The notes: generated by a model not told the origin, from the sequence alone. Counted from the stretch's first letter, positions 9,233 through 18,603 are shown. The stretch: DNA of 52,235 nucleotides from Rubripirellula obstinata (GCF_001642955.1 NZ_LWSK01000035.1:1-52235); one strand, 5' to 3'. Translations and numbers: made by a program.

Positions 9233-11259
9233 GTGGTGGTCGCCGATCCAAGCTATCACCTTCGCTGTTCCCGTTTCTTGCCGTACTGATTTGTACGTTG
9301 GGAACGTTGATCTTGCTGCTTGCGCTCGTTGCAGAAAAAGCAACCGATGCCGCGGCGGTTGCGTCGGCGTCGGAAGCTGAAATCGAAACGGCCGACGCTG
9401 CAAGTTTAGGCCCTGCACGCCCAGGCTTAGCCGCCACAGCGGTTTCGTCCATGATCGAAGAGGAAGAATTCCTGGTCGCTCAATTGGTTTCAGTACGCCA
9501 AGCCCAAACCGACGACATCGAACAGCGCCGCGACAAACTGGCTCATGTCGAAGAGCACACGCGTCGGCTGACGGATGAACTCAAACGACTCAGCGATGAA
9601 GTTGATCGAGCGACACAACAGCAAAGTGCTGACAGCGAAATCACCGACGAGCAACTGGCGATTTTGAAACAAGAAATCGAAATCGAAGAACGCGAAATCG
9701 AGGAGAAACTTGCTGAATCAGGCACGCGAAAACCGCGAGTCATCATTGTGCCCCACAAAGGCCCCAACGGTACCGACCGACGACCGGTGTATCTGGAATG
9801 CACCGAAGACGCACTGGTGATTTGGCCCGAGGAAGTCCGAATCTCAATCGATCAACTGCAACAATCCGACGCCGGTGCCAATCCAGTCGAATCGGCTCTG
9901 CGAGTGATCCGAAACCATGCCATGACGCAGTACGGTGATTCGGTACCGCCCTACCCTTTGCTGATTGTCCGCCCCGACGGAATTCTGACCTACGCATCGG
10001 CACGCGGCGCGATGAAGGATTACGACGATCAATTTGGATACGAACTGGTTCCAACCGACATCGAATTGGCGACCTCAAAACCCGACACCAACTTAAAGCG
10101 AAAGATCGATCGCGCGATCACTGAAGCGATCGCCAACCAAACCCGTTTAGAACTAATCGCCCAGCGAAACAATATCTCATCGGGTCGTCGGTTGCCGGTC
10201 TTATCGGCCGCGGCTCTCGATCGCCAAGGCCGATCCAGCGGCTACCGATCACTCGGCCGCAACGAACAAAACCTGTACACCGAACAAGCCAACGATGCCC
10301 GCAGTATCGCTCGTTCGTATGCAGATGACCGAGCCGATTCTCGCAGCAAATCACCCAGCGTGACCTACGGGAATTCCAACAACTACGGCCAGCAATCGGC
10401 GCAGGTGAACGCCAACACCAATCCCGGCGGCATCGATCCGGCGATGGATCAAAAGTGGTCCGAGGATATGCGGCAAGCTGCCGGTGAATTGAGTGGACGT
10501 TCGCTTGATGGAAGCGGCGCGTTTGACGAAAACGGCAACCCACGTTCGCTGATGGATTCCTACCTTCAAGGCGCTGGCCAACAAAGCGGTTCCGAAGGCA
10601 AGCCTTCTGATTTCAACAGTGAATTTGCCGGCGCCGACGGCAACACCGATCAAGTCGAACAGCCCAACGGTCTGTCCGGTGCCGGCGGCGAAATGAACGA
10701 AGGAAAGAAGCCGAACCAGAATCCGTACGAAGCGTCGGGTGGCTCCGCGGGCGCGGGCCAACCGCAAAGCGGATCATGCCAAGGCGATTCGGCCCAGCGA
10801 CCAAACTCGCAAGACCAACAAGCCGATGCCAGCGACGCGCAAGATCCGCCACCGGAAAACTCCTACAGCCAAACTGCCACCGAAGATCTTGCCAAACCGG
10901 GCAGCCCCGGATGGGCACTGCCACGCGAAGTGGCACGATCGCACGGCAATGAAATCCTGCGAACGATCCGAGTGGAATCTCGCAGCGACCGTTTTGTGTT
11001 GTTGCCGGGTGACCGCAGATCGTCACCGGAAATGTTTGGCGTCTTTGACCGCAACGCACGACGAGCAAGTTTGGAACTGGCGACCGCGATTCGTGATCGA
11101 GTCGATCATTGGGGTGCGGCGTTGCCGGGCGGACGATGGCAGCCAGTGCTTGAGGTCGATGTCAAACCAGGGGGCGAAGTTCGTTTCCAACAACTGCAAA
11201 TGATTCTGCAAGACAGCGGCGTCAATGTGGTTCCAAAGAAGAGGTTGCCTAAGAACTAA
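9229..11259 (+). CDS. Large single-pass partner of the TolQ/ExbB-like channel
   Basis: 676 residues. A basic N-terminus is followed by one membrane helix at about 13-35 (LFPFLAVLICTLGTLILLLAL), the layout of ExbD/TolR/MotB-type proteins. Next come a predicted coiled coil at about 85-165 (heptad-like Glu/Gln/Arg segments), a folded region around 'RKPRVIIVPHKGPNG' and 'RPVYLECTEDALVIWPEEV', a long Asn/Gln/Ser/Gly-rich disordered part (about 380-555) and a conserved-looking C-terminal domain of about 110 residues beginning 'GWALPREVARSHGNEI'. It overlaps the upstream TolQ-like gene by 4 nt and is followed 2 nt later by a second ExbD-like gene. Its role as energised periplasm-reaching subunit is inferred from topology and context. 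Confidence 0.8.
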   Translation: MSGGRRSKLSPSLFPFLAVLICTLGTLILLLALVAEKATDAAAVASASEAEIETADAASLGPARPGLAATAVSSMIEEEEFLVAQLVSVRQAQTDDIEQRRDKLAHVEEHTRRLTDELKRLSDEVDRATQQQSADSEITDEQLAILKQEIEIEEREIEEKLAESGTRKPRVIIVPHKGPNGTDRRPVYLECTEDALVIWPEEVRISIDQLQQSDAGANPVESALRVIRNHAMTQYGDSVPPYPLLIVRPDGILTYASARGAMKDYDDQFGYELVPTDIELATSKPDTNLKRKIDRAITEAIANQTRLELIAQRNNISSGRRLPVLSAAALDRQGRSSGYRSLGRNEQNLYTEQANDARSIARSYADDRADSRSKSPSVTYGNSNNYGQQSAQVNANTNPGGIDPAMDQKWSEDMRQAAGELSGRSLDGSGAFDENGNPRSLMDSYLQGAGQQSGSEGKPSDFNSEFAGADGNTDQVEQPNGLSGAGGEMNEGKKPNQNPYEASGGSAGAGQPQSGSCQGDSAQRPNSQDQQADASDAQDPPPENSYSQTATEDLAKPGSPGWALPREVARSHGNEILRTIRVESRSDRFVLLPGDRRSSPEMFGVFDRNARRASLELATAIRDRVDHWGAALPGGRWQPVLEVDVKPGGEVRFQQLQMILQDSGVNVVPKKRLPKN

Positions 11260-11261
11260 TC

Positions 11262-12308
11262 ATGGCCAATCTAAAACGAAAACGTTCCACGATCGAACTC
11301 GGTCACGATGCCTTTCTGGATATCGTCGCCAACTTGGTGGGCATCCTGATCATCCTGGTCGTCGTCCTGGGAGCCCAGTCGACCGAAGTCATTCAGCGGG
11401 CCATCCATGAACCAGACGACGCGGCGATTGCGACGCCCGAGGGTGGTTTTGCAACCGAAGAGCAATTGCAAAAACTTGCCGGAAGTTCGATGCGTGCAGC
11501 CGCCGCTCGGGCTGATTCGGATCGCCTGGAAGCCTTGGTCAAACAGTATGACCGCGAACTAGCTGCTCGCGAAAAACAACGCGCGATGCTGATGGATTTG
11601 CTGACCGAAGCCCAAGCGGCCTGGCAAGCCAACCAGGACAAAATGGATCAACAAGCGTTGGCCCGCGCGAAACGGCAAACCGAGTTTGATGTCGCCCGTC
11701 AAAAACTGGAACAACTGCAAGGCACGCGAGACCAAATCGACAACCAGCCCGAAAACGTGGTCGCATTGGATCACCTGCCCACACCGATGGCCAAGACCGT
11801 CTTTGGAAAAGAAGTCCATCTACGATTGAAAGACAATCATGTATCCGTGGTTCCAATCGACGGACTGGTCAAAGAGATGGAACGCGATCTACAGCGTGCC
11901 TTGTCTGGTTCGCGGCAAGGACGATCCGATGGCGCGGTCGGTCCCGTCCGCGGCTACGTCGCTCGTTACGTGATGGACAAGAGCCAAGGCGTGGTTGCAC
12001 GCGGCGGCAAGGCACAAATGGCAACTCGGGTGCAAGTCGTCGGTATGAAGCTGGAACCGATGAGTGAACCTCACGGACAGCCACTTTCGCGAACCCTAAC
12101 CGGTTCCAGCGAGCTGGATGTTGAACTCGCTGGTCACAATCCATCAACGACAACGATCACAGTCTGGGTCTACCCGGATAGCTTCGCAGCTTTTAGAAGC
12201 CTCAAAGAACGCCTCTACGCCAAAGGCTTCGCCACCGCCGCAAGACCGCTGCCCAAAGGCGAAAAGATCGGCCTCAGCAGCCAAGGCAGCCGATCGAATG
12301 CGCAGTAG
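11262..12308 (+). CDS. ExbD/TolR-like single-pass protein with coiled coil
   Basis: 348 residues. The N-terminus has a helix at about 20-38 (FLDIVANLVGILIILVVVLG) whose start retains an Asp and an Asn, as expected for the proton-relay segment of ExbD/TolR/MotB. A long coiled coil covers about 65-155, followed by a periplasmic domain of about 190 residues ending in a region reminiscent of 'WVYPDSFAAFRSLKERL'. It is the last gene of the operon 7829-12308. A channel protein plus two differently sized single-helix partners suggests a proton-driven envelope machine, but the cargo is unknown. Confidence 0.82.
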   Translation: MANLKRKRSTIELGHDAFLDIVANLVGILIILVVVLGAQSTEVIQRAIHEPDDAAIATPEGGFATEEQLQKLAGSSMRAAAARADSDRLEALVKQYDRELAAREKQRAMLMDLLTEAQAAWQANQDKMDQQALARAKRQTEFDVARQKLEQLQGTRDQIDNQPENVVALDHLPTPMAKTVFGKEVHLRLKDNHVSVVPIDGLVKEMERDLQRALSGSRQGRSDGAVGPVRGYVARYVMDKSQGVVARGGKAQMATRVQVVGMKLEPMSEPHGQPLSRTLTGSSELDVELAGHNPSTTTITVWVYPDSFAAFRSLKERLYAKGFATAARPLPKGEKIGLSSQGSRSNAQ

Positions 12309-12323
12309 GACGGGGTGCACCGG

Positions 12324-12339
12324 TGGGCTGATGAAAATG
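12324..12339 (+). repeat. Terminal motif TGGGCTGATGAAAATG
   Basis: This 16-bp word begins 16 bp after the stop codon of the ExbD-like gene. The same motif occurs at 207-222 (minus strand), 26720-26735 and 52112-52127, each time at the edge of a different repeat, so it looks like the end sequence of a family of non-autonomous elements. Confidence 0.65.
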
Positions 12340-12372
12340 CTGTGAGTGATGTTATTCGCGAACCAGTCGAAC

Positions 12373-12476
12373 GTTGCAAATTGCAAAATGAACATTGCAA
12401 ATTGAAAATTCTTGGGAAGCGGTATTTGCTGGTCAATTTACATTTTTCAGTGTTCATTTTGCAATTTGCAATCAAC
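12373..12476. repeat. AT-rich long imperfect palindrome, also at right window end
   Basis: The left arm begins GTTGCAAATTGCAAAATGAACA and the right arm ends with its near reverse complement, so about 40 bp on each side can pair with mismatches. The right half and its flank (12428-12495) reappear in inverted orientation at 52163-52232. The A+T content is far above that of the surrounding DNA. Confidence 0.8.
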
Positions 12477-12500
12477 ACCGAGGCCGGTCAGCCACACCCT

Positions 12501-12960
12501 GGGCCGCTAAATCTTTGGTATTGACATAGTATTTTGCAATTAAGAATTTGTTCCGCTTTCAGTCCAATGCGGCCATTCGAATCGTAGGAGGCAACTCGAT
12601 CGATTTCCGTTGCGGGCTTGTCCCGGCGGAATCACAACTGGCGGCTACCAATGCTCCGTTTCAACGCCAGTTCCAATCTTCTTCAGCCACGATCTCCGCT
12701 GCGGGCTTGCCCCGGCGGGATCAACGAATTTCGCTCGATCGCGCTCTTGATCGTGATGGGGGTAGCCAAGTCGTTGGCTCCGCCGGGACAAGCCCGCAAC
12801 GGAGGCCTACGTGAGAGTACCCTTTCGAATAGTATCTGCGGTTAGGTAGCTTCCAGTTGCCGCTCCGTCCGGGGCAAGCCCGGCGGAAGCACTCAACGTC
12901 GCGGTGAGAATGAAACCTGCGCAAACGAGAACTGATGCAATCCCAAAGATTTAGCGGTCC
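12501..12960. repeat. Nested inverted-repeat block between operon and ROK gene
   Basis: The outer arms are 23 bp (12501-12523 and 12938-12960, core CCGCTAAATCTTTGG, two mismatches). Inside, a perfect 24-bp inverted pair with core TTGCGGGCTTGTCCCGGC lies at 12607-12630 and 12779-12802. Two further degenerate copies of the GGGCTTGCCCCGGCGG word lie near 12699-12719 and 12871-12892. The block has no convincing ORF. It may be one composite non-autonomous element or an accumulation of several repeats. Confidence 0.65.
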
Positions 12961-12970
12961 AGCCCACTCC

Positions 12971-13978
12971 CTATGCCTTGTCACTCGTCTTCTCGGTCTG
13001 ATCTCGTGCCCAGGCCGCTGCACCGATTGCTCCGGCGTCGTCGCCCAACTTGGCTGCGACGACATCGAAGCGATCTTTGTAAACGCTCATCACGTTTTGC
13101 TTGGCGACTTTCTTGACGGTACCGATGAACAAGTCTTCCATCGCCTCGACCATTCCGCCGCCCAAAACAATTTTGTCGGGTGCCAAAATGTGAACGATGT
13201 TAGCGACCGCAATGCCGATGGTCTCGGCCGCCTCTTCAACCAGACGCTTGACGACCTTGTCGCCGTTCTTGATCGAATCGGCGAGTGCTCCGCTGCGAAT
13301 TTCAGCGATGTCGGTACCAGTCTTCTCGTACAGGTAAGGAGCTTCACCGCGCTGGGCGGCCTTGGCTGCTTCGGCCGCGATCGTCAAACGACTGGCATCA
13401 GATTCGACGGTCCCTGCGAAAGCCGAACCACCGCCTCGGCTGCTGCTAATTCGCGTGTGTCCAATTTCCATGCAGCTAATCCCCGCCCCCTGCAAAACCT
13501 TGCCCTCATAAACACATCCACCGCCAACGCCAGTGCCTGGGAAAATCCCAACAACACAGCGAGCCTTCTTGGCCGCGCCAAATTGGTACTCGCCATACAC
13601 CCCGGCATCGACATCATTCATCACGACCACCGGGCAATCGAATTCTTTTTTCAGATGGCTGCTGACTTTGACGTTGTCCCAACCCAAATTGGGAGTCATC
13701 AAGACCTCACCCTTTTCCAAATCGATTGGCCCAGGACATCCAATTCCGATCCCAGCGATGTCCTTCACCGATAACTTGGATTCATCCAACAAGCGAGAGA
13801 TGGTAGAAGCGATCCGCTGGATACCACTTTCGCTGCCTTCACTGCCTTTGGTTTTCCGACGCCGACGGCCGACTTCTTTCCAGTCCTCGTCATAGGCAAT
13901 CGCCAGCATCTTCGTGCCACCAAGATCAAAACCAATCCAAACTTTCTTGTCAGCGTCAGTGGAGTCGTTGGCGGCCAT
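12971..13978 (-). CDS. ROK-family sugar kinase (glucokinase-like)
   Basis: 335 residues. The N-terminal phosphate-binding loop is GFDLGGTK (16-23). A second ROK feature is 'VVVMNDVDAGVYGEYQFGAAK', containing the catalytic-type Asp. A glycine-rich segment 'GIFPGTGVGGGCVYEGK' follows, then the 'EIGHTRIS' motif. ROK kinases phosphorylate glucose or another hexose with ATP in the cytoplasm. In most ROK kinases EIGH is followed by a zinc-binding CxCGxxGCxE motif. Here that region reads 'GGGSAFAGTVESDASR' with no cysteines, so the zinc site is absent and substrate choice is uncertain. It stands alone between repeat-rich intergenic regions. Confidence 0.88.
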   Translation of the reverse strand: MAANDSTDADKKVWIGFDLGGTKMLAIAYDEDWKEVGRRRRKTKGSEGSESGIQRIASTISRLLDESKLSVKDIAGIGIGCPGPIDLEKGEVLMTPNLGWDNVKVSSHLKKEFDCPVVVMNDVDAGVYGEYQFGAAKKARCVVGIFPGTGVGGGCVYEGKVLQGAGISCMEIGHTRISSSRGGGSAFAGTVESDASRLTIAAEAAKAAQRGEAPYLYEKTGTDIAEIRSGALADSIKNGDKVVKRLVEEAAETIGIAVANIVHILAPDKIVLGGGMVEAMEDLFIGTVKKVAKQNVMSVYKDRFDVVAAKLGDDAGAIGAAAWARDQTEKTSDKA

Positions 13979-14399
13979 GAAAAATCTCGAGAGATAAGAA
14001 GGTGCAATTGAGAAGTCGGGAAATCAGAATCAAAGCGAACGGAGGATTCAACCCGACATGCCTGCACGGGTGCAATCCATTCCCCCACCCCGAGAGGTCG
14101 TGCAATTTTAACCTCCCCCGCGCAGCGGGCGGAGGTCGGACGTTTCAGCGGCCGGGAGGGGGCAGCGTTGCTCGTAAACCCTCTCCCTCGCTTAGGCTCG
14201 ACCTCTCCCAAAGGGAGAAGTGCGTCGCAATCACTGTGTTTTTCGGGCTCCAAAAACTGCACGACCTCCGATCAAGCAGGCCATGCAGCAGGTGGATATT
14301 TTGTCCATAAATTGAGTTTTGTCAGAAACTAACCGCCACAACTTTGGTTAAATCTAGGTGTTGTCGCGGTTCTCTTTGTCCACCAACAATCGAATTTGC
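13979..14399. other. Gene-free divergent region with degenerate repeats
   Basis: 420 bp between the divergent ROK and PSCyt1/DUF1549 genes. It contains C-rich and G-rich segments, including a small hairpin ACCTCTCCCAAAGGGAGAAG near 14200, but no supported gene. Promoters for both flanking genes must lie here; no clear consensus could be fixed by eye. Confidence 0.5.
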
Positions 14400-17207
14400 A
14401 TGAAATTCCGATTCCAAACTCCACTCATTGGCTTTCTTGTCATCTTCCTGGCAAGCGTCACCGCGTCGGCAGCTAAACCGGACCAGGCTAGTCGGCCGCT
14501 GAGTGAACGTTTCGCTGGCAAACAGCCGGACGCCAACCACGACGAAGTCCCTCACTTTCAAAAGCACGTCATACCGCTGCTTGGAAAACTCGGGTGTAAC
14601 GGTCGGGCATGCCACGGATCGTTCCAGGGGCGTGGCGGGTTCCAGTTGTCACTTTTTGGCTACGACTTTTCAGCCGACCATTTGGCGTTACTGGATGAAG
14701 ACAGTGGACGCGTCGATGTCCAGGACGTCGAGGAGAGTTTGATCCTGAGCAAACCGACCGATGCGGACATGCACGAAGGAGGCAAACGGTTTGACCGAGA
14801 TAGCTGGCAATATCGAGTGCTGGAAAAATGGATCAGCAAGGGAGCGATCGGCCCGAAAAAAACACCGACCAAGCTGGTCAAACTAAGCGTCACGCCCGCC
14901 GAGATCCGTTTTGATTCTGACAAGCAATCTGTTTCGCTAAACGCGGTCGCTCATTGGCAAGACGGCACCATCGAAGACGTGACCGAGCTTTGCCGATTCA
15001 GTTCCAACGATGATTCAATCGCAGCGATCGATGAAGATGGAAACTTACAGTCGGGTGAAGTTGGTGATACGCATGTCGTCGTCTACTACGACAACGCTGT
15101 CGTTCCGATTCCAGTCATCCGGCCAACCAAATCATTACCAACTGGGCAAGAACCGCTGAACGTTAGTCAGTCCACGTCGAATCATCCCATTGATCAATTG
15201 GTTGCGGACAAGCTTTCAAAACTCGGCATCGAACCCTCGCGATCTTGCACCGACAGTGAATTCATTCGCCGGGTTTCGCTGGACATGACCGGCATCCTGC
15301 CAACGTCGGATGCGGTTCGTGAGTTCTTGGATGACTCGTCGCCCGACAAACGAGAAGTCCTGATTGAAAGCTTGCTGCAATCGCCCGGCTATGCGGCTTG
15401 GTGGGCGACTCGTCTTTCGGACTGGACGGGTAATAGCGATGAACAGCTTAACAATGTTTTGCCCGTTCGCGGTGTTGCAACCAAGCTGTGGTATGCATGG
15501 CTCAAAAAACGACTCGACGACAACGTTCCCTACGACGAACTTGTCGAAGGAATCGTTAGCGCTGAAAGTCGCGAAGAGGGGGAAGACTATCGACAGTTCT
15601 GTGAAAACATGACGCAAGCTTGCCAGCCCGGTGGTGAAGACTTGTTTGCCGAGCGCAGCGGATTGCCGTTGTATTGGTCACGAAGGAATTTCAAGAAACC
15701 GGAAGAACGTGCGATCGGTTTTGCCTACACGTTTTTGGGAGTTCGCATCGAATGCGCACAGTGTCACAAGCACCCGTTTGATCGATGGTCCAAAAATGAC
15801 TTTGATGAATTCGCCAAGCTCTTTACGCCGATTAAAGCCAACGCGAAGGGCGGCAAAGCAATCCAAGAAATACGCAACGAAATGATCGCTAAGATCACCA
15901 AGGGCAACAAAGTCGAAAAAGGAAACTTACGAAGAGCGATCTACAAGGCTGCGAGAGAGGGAGAAGTCGTTCCGTTTGATGAATTGTTGGTCAACACCAG
16001 CGCCGCGGCCAACAACGCCGCCAAGGCACGCCGCATCGCCAAGAAGAAGGGACGCAAGCCTGGCAATGTGAAAGTCGCCAGCGGAACGATCCTGGGCGAA
16101 GAAGAACCAACAACATTAGACAAAGATCCGCGAGTCGATTTAATGCAGTGGTTGCGGTCACCAGAAAATCCGTACTTTGCCAAAGCGATTGTCAACCGTG
16201 TCTGGAGCAACTACTTCGGGATCGGCATTGTTGATCCATCGGACGACATGAACTTGGCGAATCCGCCAAGCAATGCGCCTCTGTTGGATTACTTGGCAAG
16301 CGAATTTGTCGCCAATGATTTTGATTTGCATTGGTTGCATCGCACGATCACCACCAGTGACACCTACCAACGCAGTGCCGCTGCCAACGTGACCAACGCC
16401 AGCGATCGCAAAAACTTTTCCAGGCACATTCCACGTCGCTTGCCAGCCGAGGTTGTTTACGACTGCGTCGTGCTGGCGACGGGATCAGACGCGTCCGCTG
16501 AAAAACTTCGCAGCGACTTGGATGACATGGCGATCGCCGATGGAAAGGCAAAGCTGCGTAACCGCCAAGACTTTGCGTTGGAAGTCTTTGGTCAATCCGA
16601 ACGAGAATCCAATTGTGATTGTGATCGCAGTGATGACCCAAGCTTGCTGCAATCAATTTACTTGCGCAACGATGTCGATATGTACAAGCGTTTGTCGGAC
16701 AAAAACGGCTGGGTGAACCAAGCGTGCAAAACGCTTGGCGTACCTGGCCCCACGGGGAATGGCAACGCGAAAAAGCAAGCAATCCAGCGCAACCTAGCGG
16801 CCGCTCAGCAACAGTTTCTAAAGCGTTTGGATCGGTTCAAACACCAAAGCCGGAATGCAAAACAACGAAAGCAGATTAGAAAAGGGTTGAACAAAGGACA
16901 TCAAAATCTGGTCCGTCGTATGAAACCGCATGGATATGAAATCCCCGATCTCGATGACCTGATCAAGAACCCAGAAATCTGGAAACCGATTGACGCTGAC
17001 GAGTCTTCCAAATCAACCGCTGCGATCGCAGCGTCGCTTGATTCGCTGATCGAAGAAGCCTACCTACGAACACTAAGCCGGTTTCCCGAGCCGGAAGAAA
17101 CCGAGATTGGAATCGCCTACATCAAAGAATCCAAGACACCGGCCGCAGGCCTGGAATCATTGCTGTGGGCCTTGGTCAACACCAAAGAATTCATCATCAG
17201 CCACTAA
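14400..17207 (+). CDS. Exported PSCyt1/DUF1549/DUF1553 cytochrome-type protein
   Basis: 935 residues from the chosen ATG (MKFRFQTPLIGFLVIF), which gives a clean Sec signal; an upstream in-frame start 14 codons earlier would hide it. The N-terminal PSCyt1-like part has the haem-type motif GCNGRACHG (Cys66, Cys71, His72; spacing CX4CH) and 'GRGGFQLSLFGYDF'. A bacterial Ig-like stretch around 165-260 is followed by DUF1549 (about 275-480, 'VSLDMTGILPTSDAV') with a canonical CAQCH at 452-456, and then by DUF1553 at the C-terminus ('NPYFAKAIVNRVWSNYFGIG'). These proteins are abundant in planctomycetes and are nearly always paired with a DUF1501 protein, as here (45 bp downstream). They are thought to act outside the cytoplasm, perhaps on polysaccharides or in electron transfer; the function is not established. 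Confidence 0.92.
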   Translation: MKFRFQTPLIGFLVIFLASVTASAAKPDQASRPLSERFAGKQPDANHDEVPHFQKHVIPLLGKLGCNGRACHGSFQGRGGFQLSLFGYDFSADHLALLDEDSGRVDVQDVEESLILSKPTDADMHEGGKRFDRDSWQYRVLEKWISKGAIGPKKTPTKLVKLSVTPAEIRFDSDKQSVSLNAVAHWQDGTIEDVTELCRFSSNDDSIAAIDEDGNLQSGEVGDTHVVVYYDNAVVPIPVIRPTKSLPTGQEPLNVSQSTSNHPIDQLVADKLSKLGIEPSRSCTDSEFIRRVSLDMTGILPTSDAVREFLDDSSPDKREVLIESLLQSPGYAAWWATRLSDWTGNSDEQLNNVLPVRGVATKLWYAWLKKRLDDNVPYDELVEGIVSAESREEGEDYRQFCENMTQACQPGGEDLFAERSGLPLYWSRRNFKKPEERAIGFAYTFLGVRIECAQCHKHPFDRWSKNDFDEFAKLFTPIKANAKGGKAIQEIRNEMIAKITKGNKVEKGNLRRAIYKAAREGEVVPFDELLVNTSAAANNAAKARRIAKKKGRKPGNVKVASGTILGEEEPTTLDKDPRVDLMQWLRSPENPYFAKAIVNRVWSNYFGIGIVDPSDDMNLANPPSNAPLLDYLASEFVANDFDLHWLHRTITTSDTYQRSAAANVTNASDRKNFSRHIPRRLPAEVVYDCVVLATGSDASAEKLRSDLDDMAIADGKAKLRNRQDFALEVFGQSERESNCDCDRSDDPSLLQSIYLRNDVDMYKRLSDKNGWVNQACKTLGVPGPTGNGNAKKQAIQRNLAAAQQQFLKRLDRFKHQSRNAKQRKQIRKGLNKGHQNLVRRMKPHGYEIPDLDDLIKNPEIWKPIDADESSKSTAAIAASLDSLIEEAYLRTLSRFPEPEETEIGIAYIKESKTPAAGLESLLWALVNTKEFIISH

Positions 17208-17241
17208 AACTAAAACTAAAACTTAAACTTAAACCTAAACC
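17204..17241. repeat. Hexanucleotide tandem repeat starting at a stop codon
   Basis: About six units of a 6-bp repeat (TAAAAC grading into TTAAAC and then CTAAAC) fill the space between the DUF1553 and DUF1501 genes. The first unit supplies the TAA stop codon of the upstream gene. Confidence 0.8.
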
Positions 17242-17252
17242 TCCTTCAAATC

Positions 17253-18551
17253 ATGCATCGTACTTGTGACGGAATCCATCGCCGCGACATGCTTCGTGCC
17301 GGCGTTTTATCATTGGGCGGATTATCGCTTAGCGGCTATTTGAAGATGGCCGATGCTGGGCAAGTAGCGCCCGGTCGTGCCACGCGGGCAATCTTCATTG
17401 AATTGCCGGGCGGACCGTCGCACCTCGATTCGTTTGATCCAAAACCAAACGCGCCCGACGATATCCGCGGATCATTCAAAACGATCAATACCAACGTTCC
17501 CGGAATTCAAGTCTCCGAACACTTGCCAAAGTTGGCGCGAGTGATGGACAAGTTTGTGATCCTGCGCGGGGTCAGCCACACGTTGGCAGCGCACCGGTTG
17601 GGGCAAGAGTACGTCAACACGGGCAGCAAGCCGATTCCGGCGCTTGAATATCCCAGCTACGGTTCGGTGCTGGCCAAGGAACAACCAGGCCGTCCTGAAA
17701 TCCCGACTCAAGTCGCGATCCCACGTGGCAGCCAAGGCCCAGGCTTTCTTGGCATTCGTTACGCGGCACTGGAAACCAATTCGACGCCAGCGTTTGGGAA
17801 ACCGTATTCGGTTCGCGGCATTTCGTTGCCAAGCGGTATCGGTGTTGAAGAAGTTCGTCGTCGCCAAACGTTGCTGGAAAAACTGGACCGTCGTTTCAGT
17901 AAGCTGGAACAAAACAGTCAACTGCTGGATGGCCTGGATCGCTTTGGTCAACAAGCCTATTCGATGATCACGTCACCGGATGCGCGCAAGGCGTTCGACA
18001 TCAGCCAAGAACCGGATAGCTTTGCATCGCAGTTTGGCGAGAGCGGTTTTGGACAAAGCTGTTTACTCGCTCTTCGTCTGGTCGAATCCGGCGTGCGAAT
18101 GGTCAGCGTGCAATTGGGCGGTTGGGACACGCATCAAGATAATTTCACCAAGCTAAAAACCGACAACTTGCCGAAGCTGGACGAAGGACTTAGCGGATTG
18201 CTGACTGGACTAGATCAACGTGGACTGCTGGAATCGACCGCCGTTTACGTCACCGGTGAATTCGGTCGCACTCCTAAAATCAACAGTCGCAGCGCCGAAG
18301 GTGGTCGCGATCACTATCCACGATGCATGTTCATGCTGATGGCGGGCGGCGGCGTTCGTGGCGGCCAGGTCATTGGCGAAAGTGACGATACCGCGTCCGG
18401 GCCTCGACACGATGCGATCAAACCCGACGACGTTGCGGCAAGCTTCTACCACAACCTGGGGATCGATCCGTCGCTGGAATTCGACAGTAACACCGGACGC
18501 CCCATTACTTTGGTACGCGATGGCACGGTGATCGATCAGCTATTCTCGTGA
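17253..18551 (+). CDS. DUF1501 (sulfatase-fold) Tat-exported protein
   Basis: 432 residues. The N-terminus has a twin-arginine signal (CDGIHRRDMLRAG, then a hydrophobic 'VLSLGGLSLSGYL'). The DUF1501 domain follows, with 'IFIELPGGPSHLDSFDPKP', 'LRGVSHTLAAH', 'VSVQLGGWDTHQDNF' and 'YVTGEFGRTPKIN', the metal-site pattern of an alkaline phosphatase/sulfatase-like fold. It is exported folded, probably with bound metal. It forms a conserved two-gene unit with the upstream PSCyt1/DUF1549 gene. The substrate is unknown. Confidence 0.92.
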   Translation: MHRTCDGIHRRDMLRAGVLSLGGLSLSGYLKMADAGQVAPGRATRAIFIELPGGPSHLDSFDPKPNAPDDIRGSFKTINTNVPGIQVSEHLPKLARVMDKFVILRGVSHTLAAHRLGQEYVNTGSKPIPALEYPSYGSVLAKEQPGRPEIPTQVAIPRGSQGPGFLGIRYAALETNSTPAFGKPYSVRGISLPSGIGVEEVRRRQTLLEKLDRRFSKLEQNSQLLDGLDRFGQQAYSMITSPDARKAFDISQEPDSFASQFGESGFGQSCLLALRLVESGVRMVSVQLGGWDTHQDNFTKLKTDNLPKLDEGLSGLLTGLDQRGLLESTAVYVTGEFGRTPKINSRSAEGGRDHYPRCMFMLMAGGGVRGGQVIGESDDTASGPRHDAIKPDDVAASFYHNLGIDPSLEFDSNTGRPITLVRDGTVIDQLFS

Positions 18552-18603
18552 TATAACTCCCGATTCGAAAACGCAGTGCGTCATCCCGAATCGGTTCAAG
18601 AGA

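Noticed and set aside
12521-12549. TTGACA-17 bp-GAATTT considered as a promoter
   Set aside because: The -10 element is poor and no gene follows in that direction; it lies inside the repeat island.
12935-13774. 279-codon plus-strand ORF opposite the ROK kinase
   Set aside because: The ROK motifs are clearly on the minus strand; this is a codon-bias shadow.
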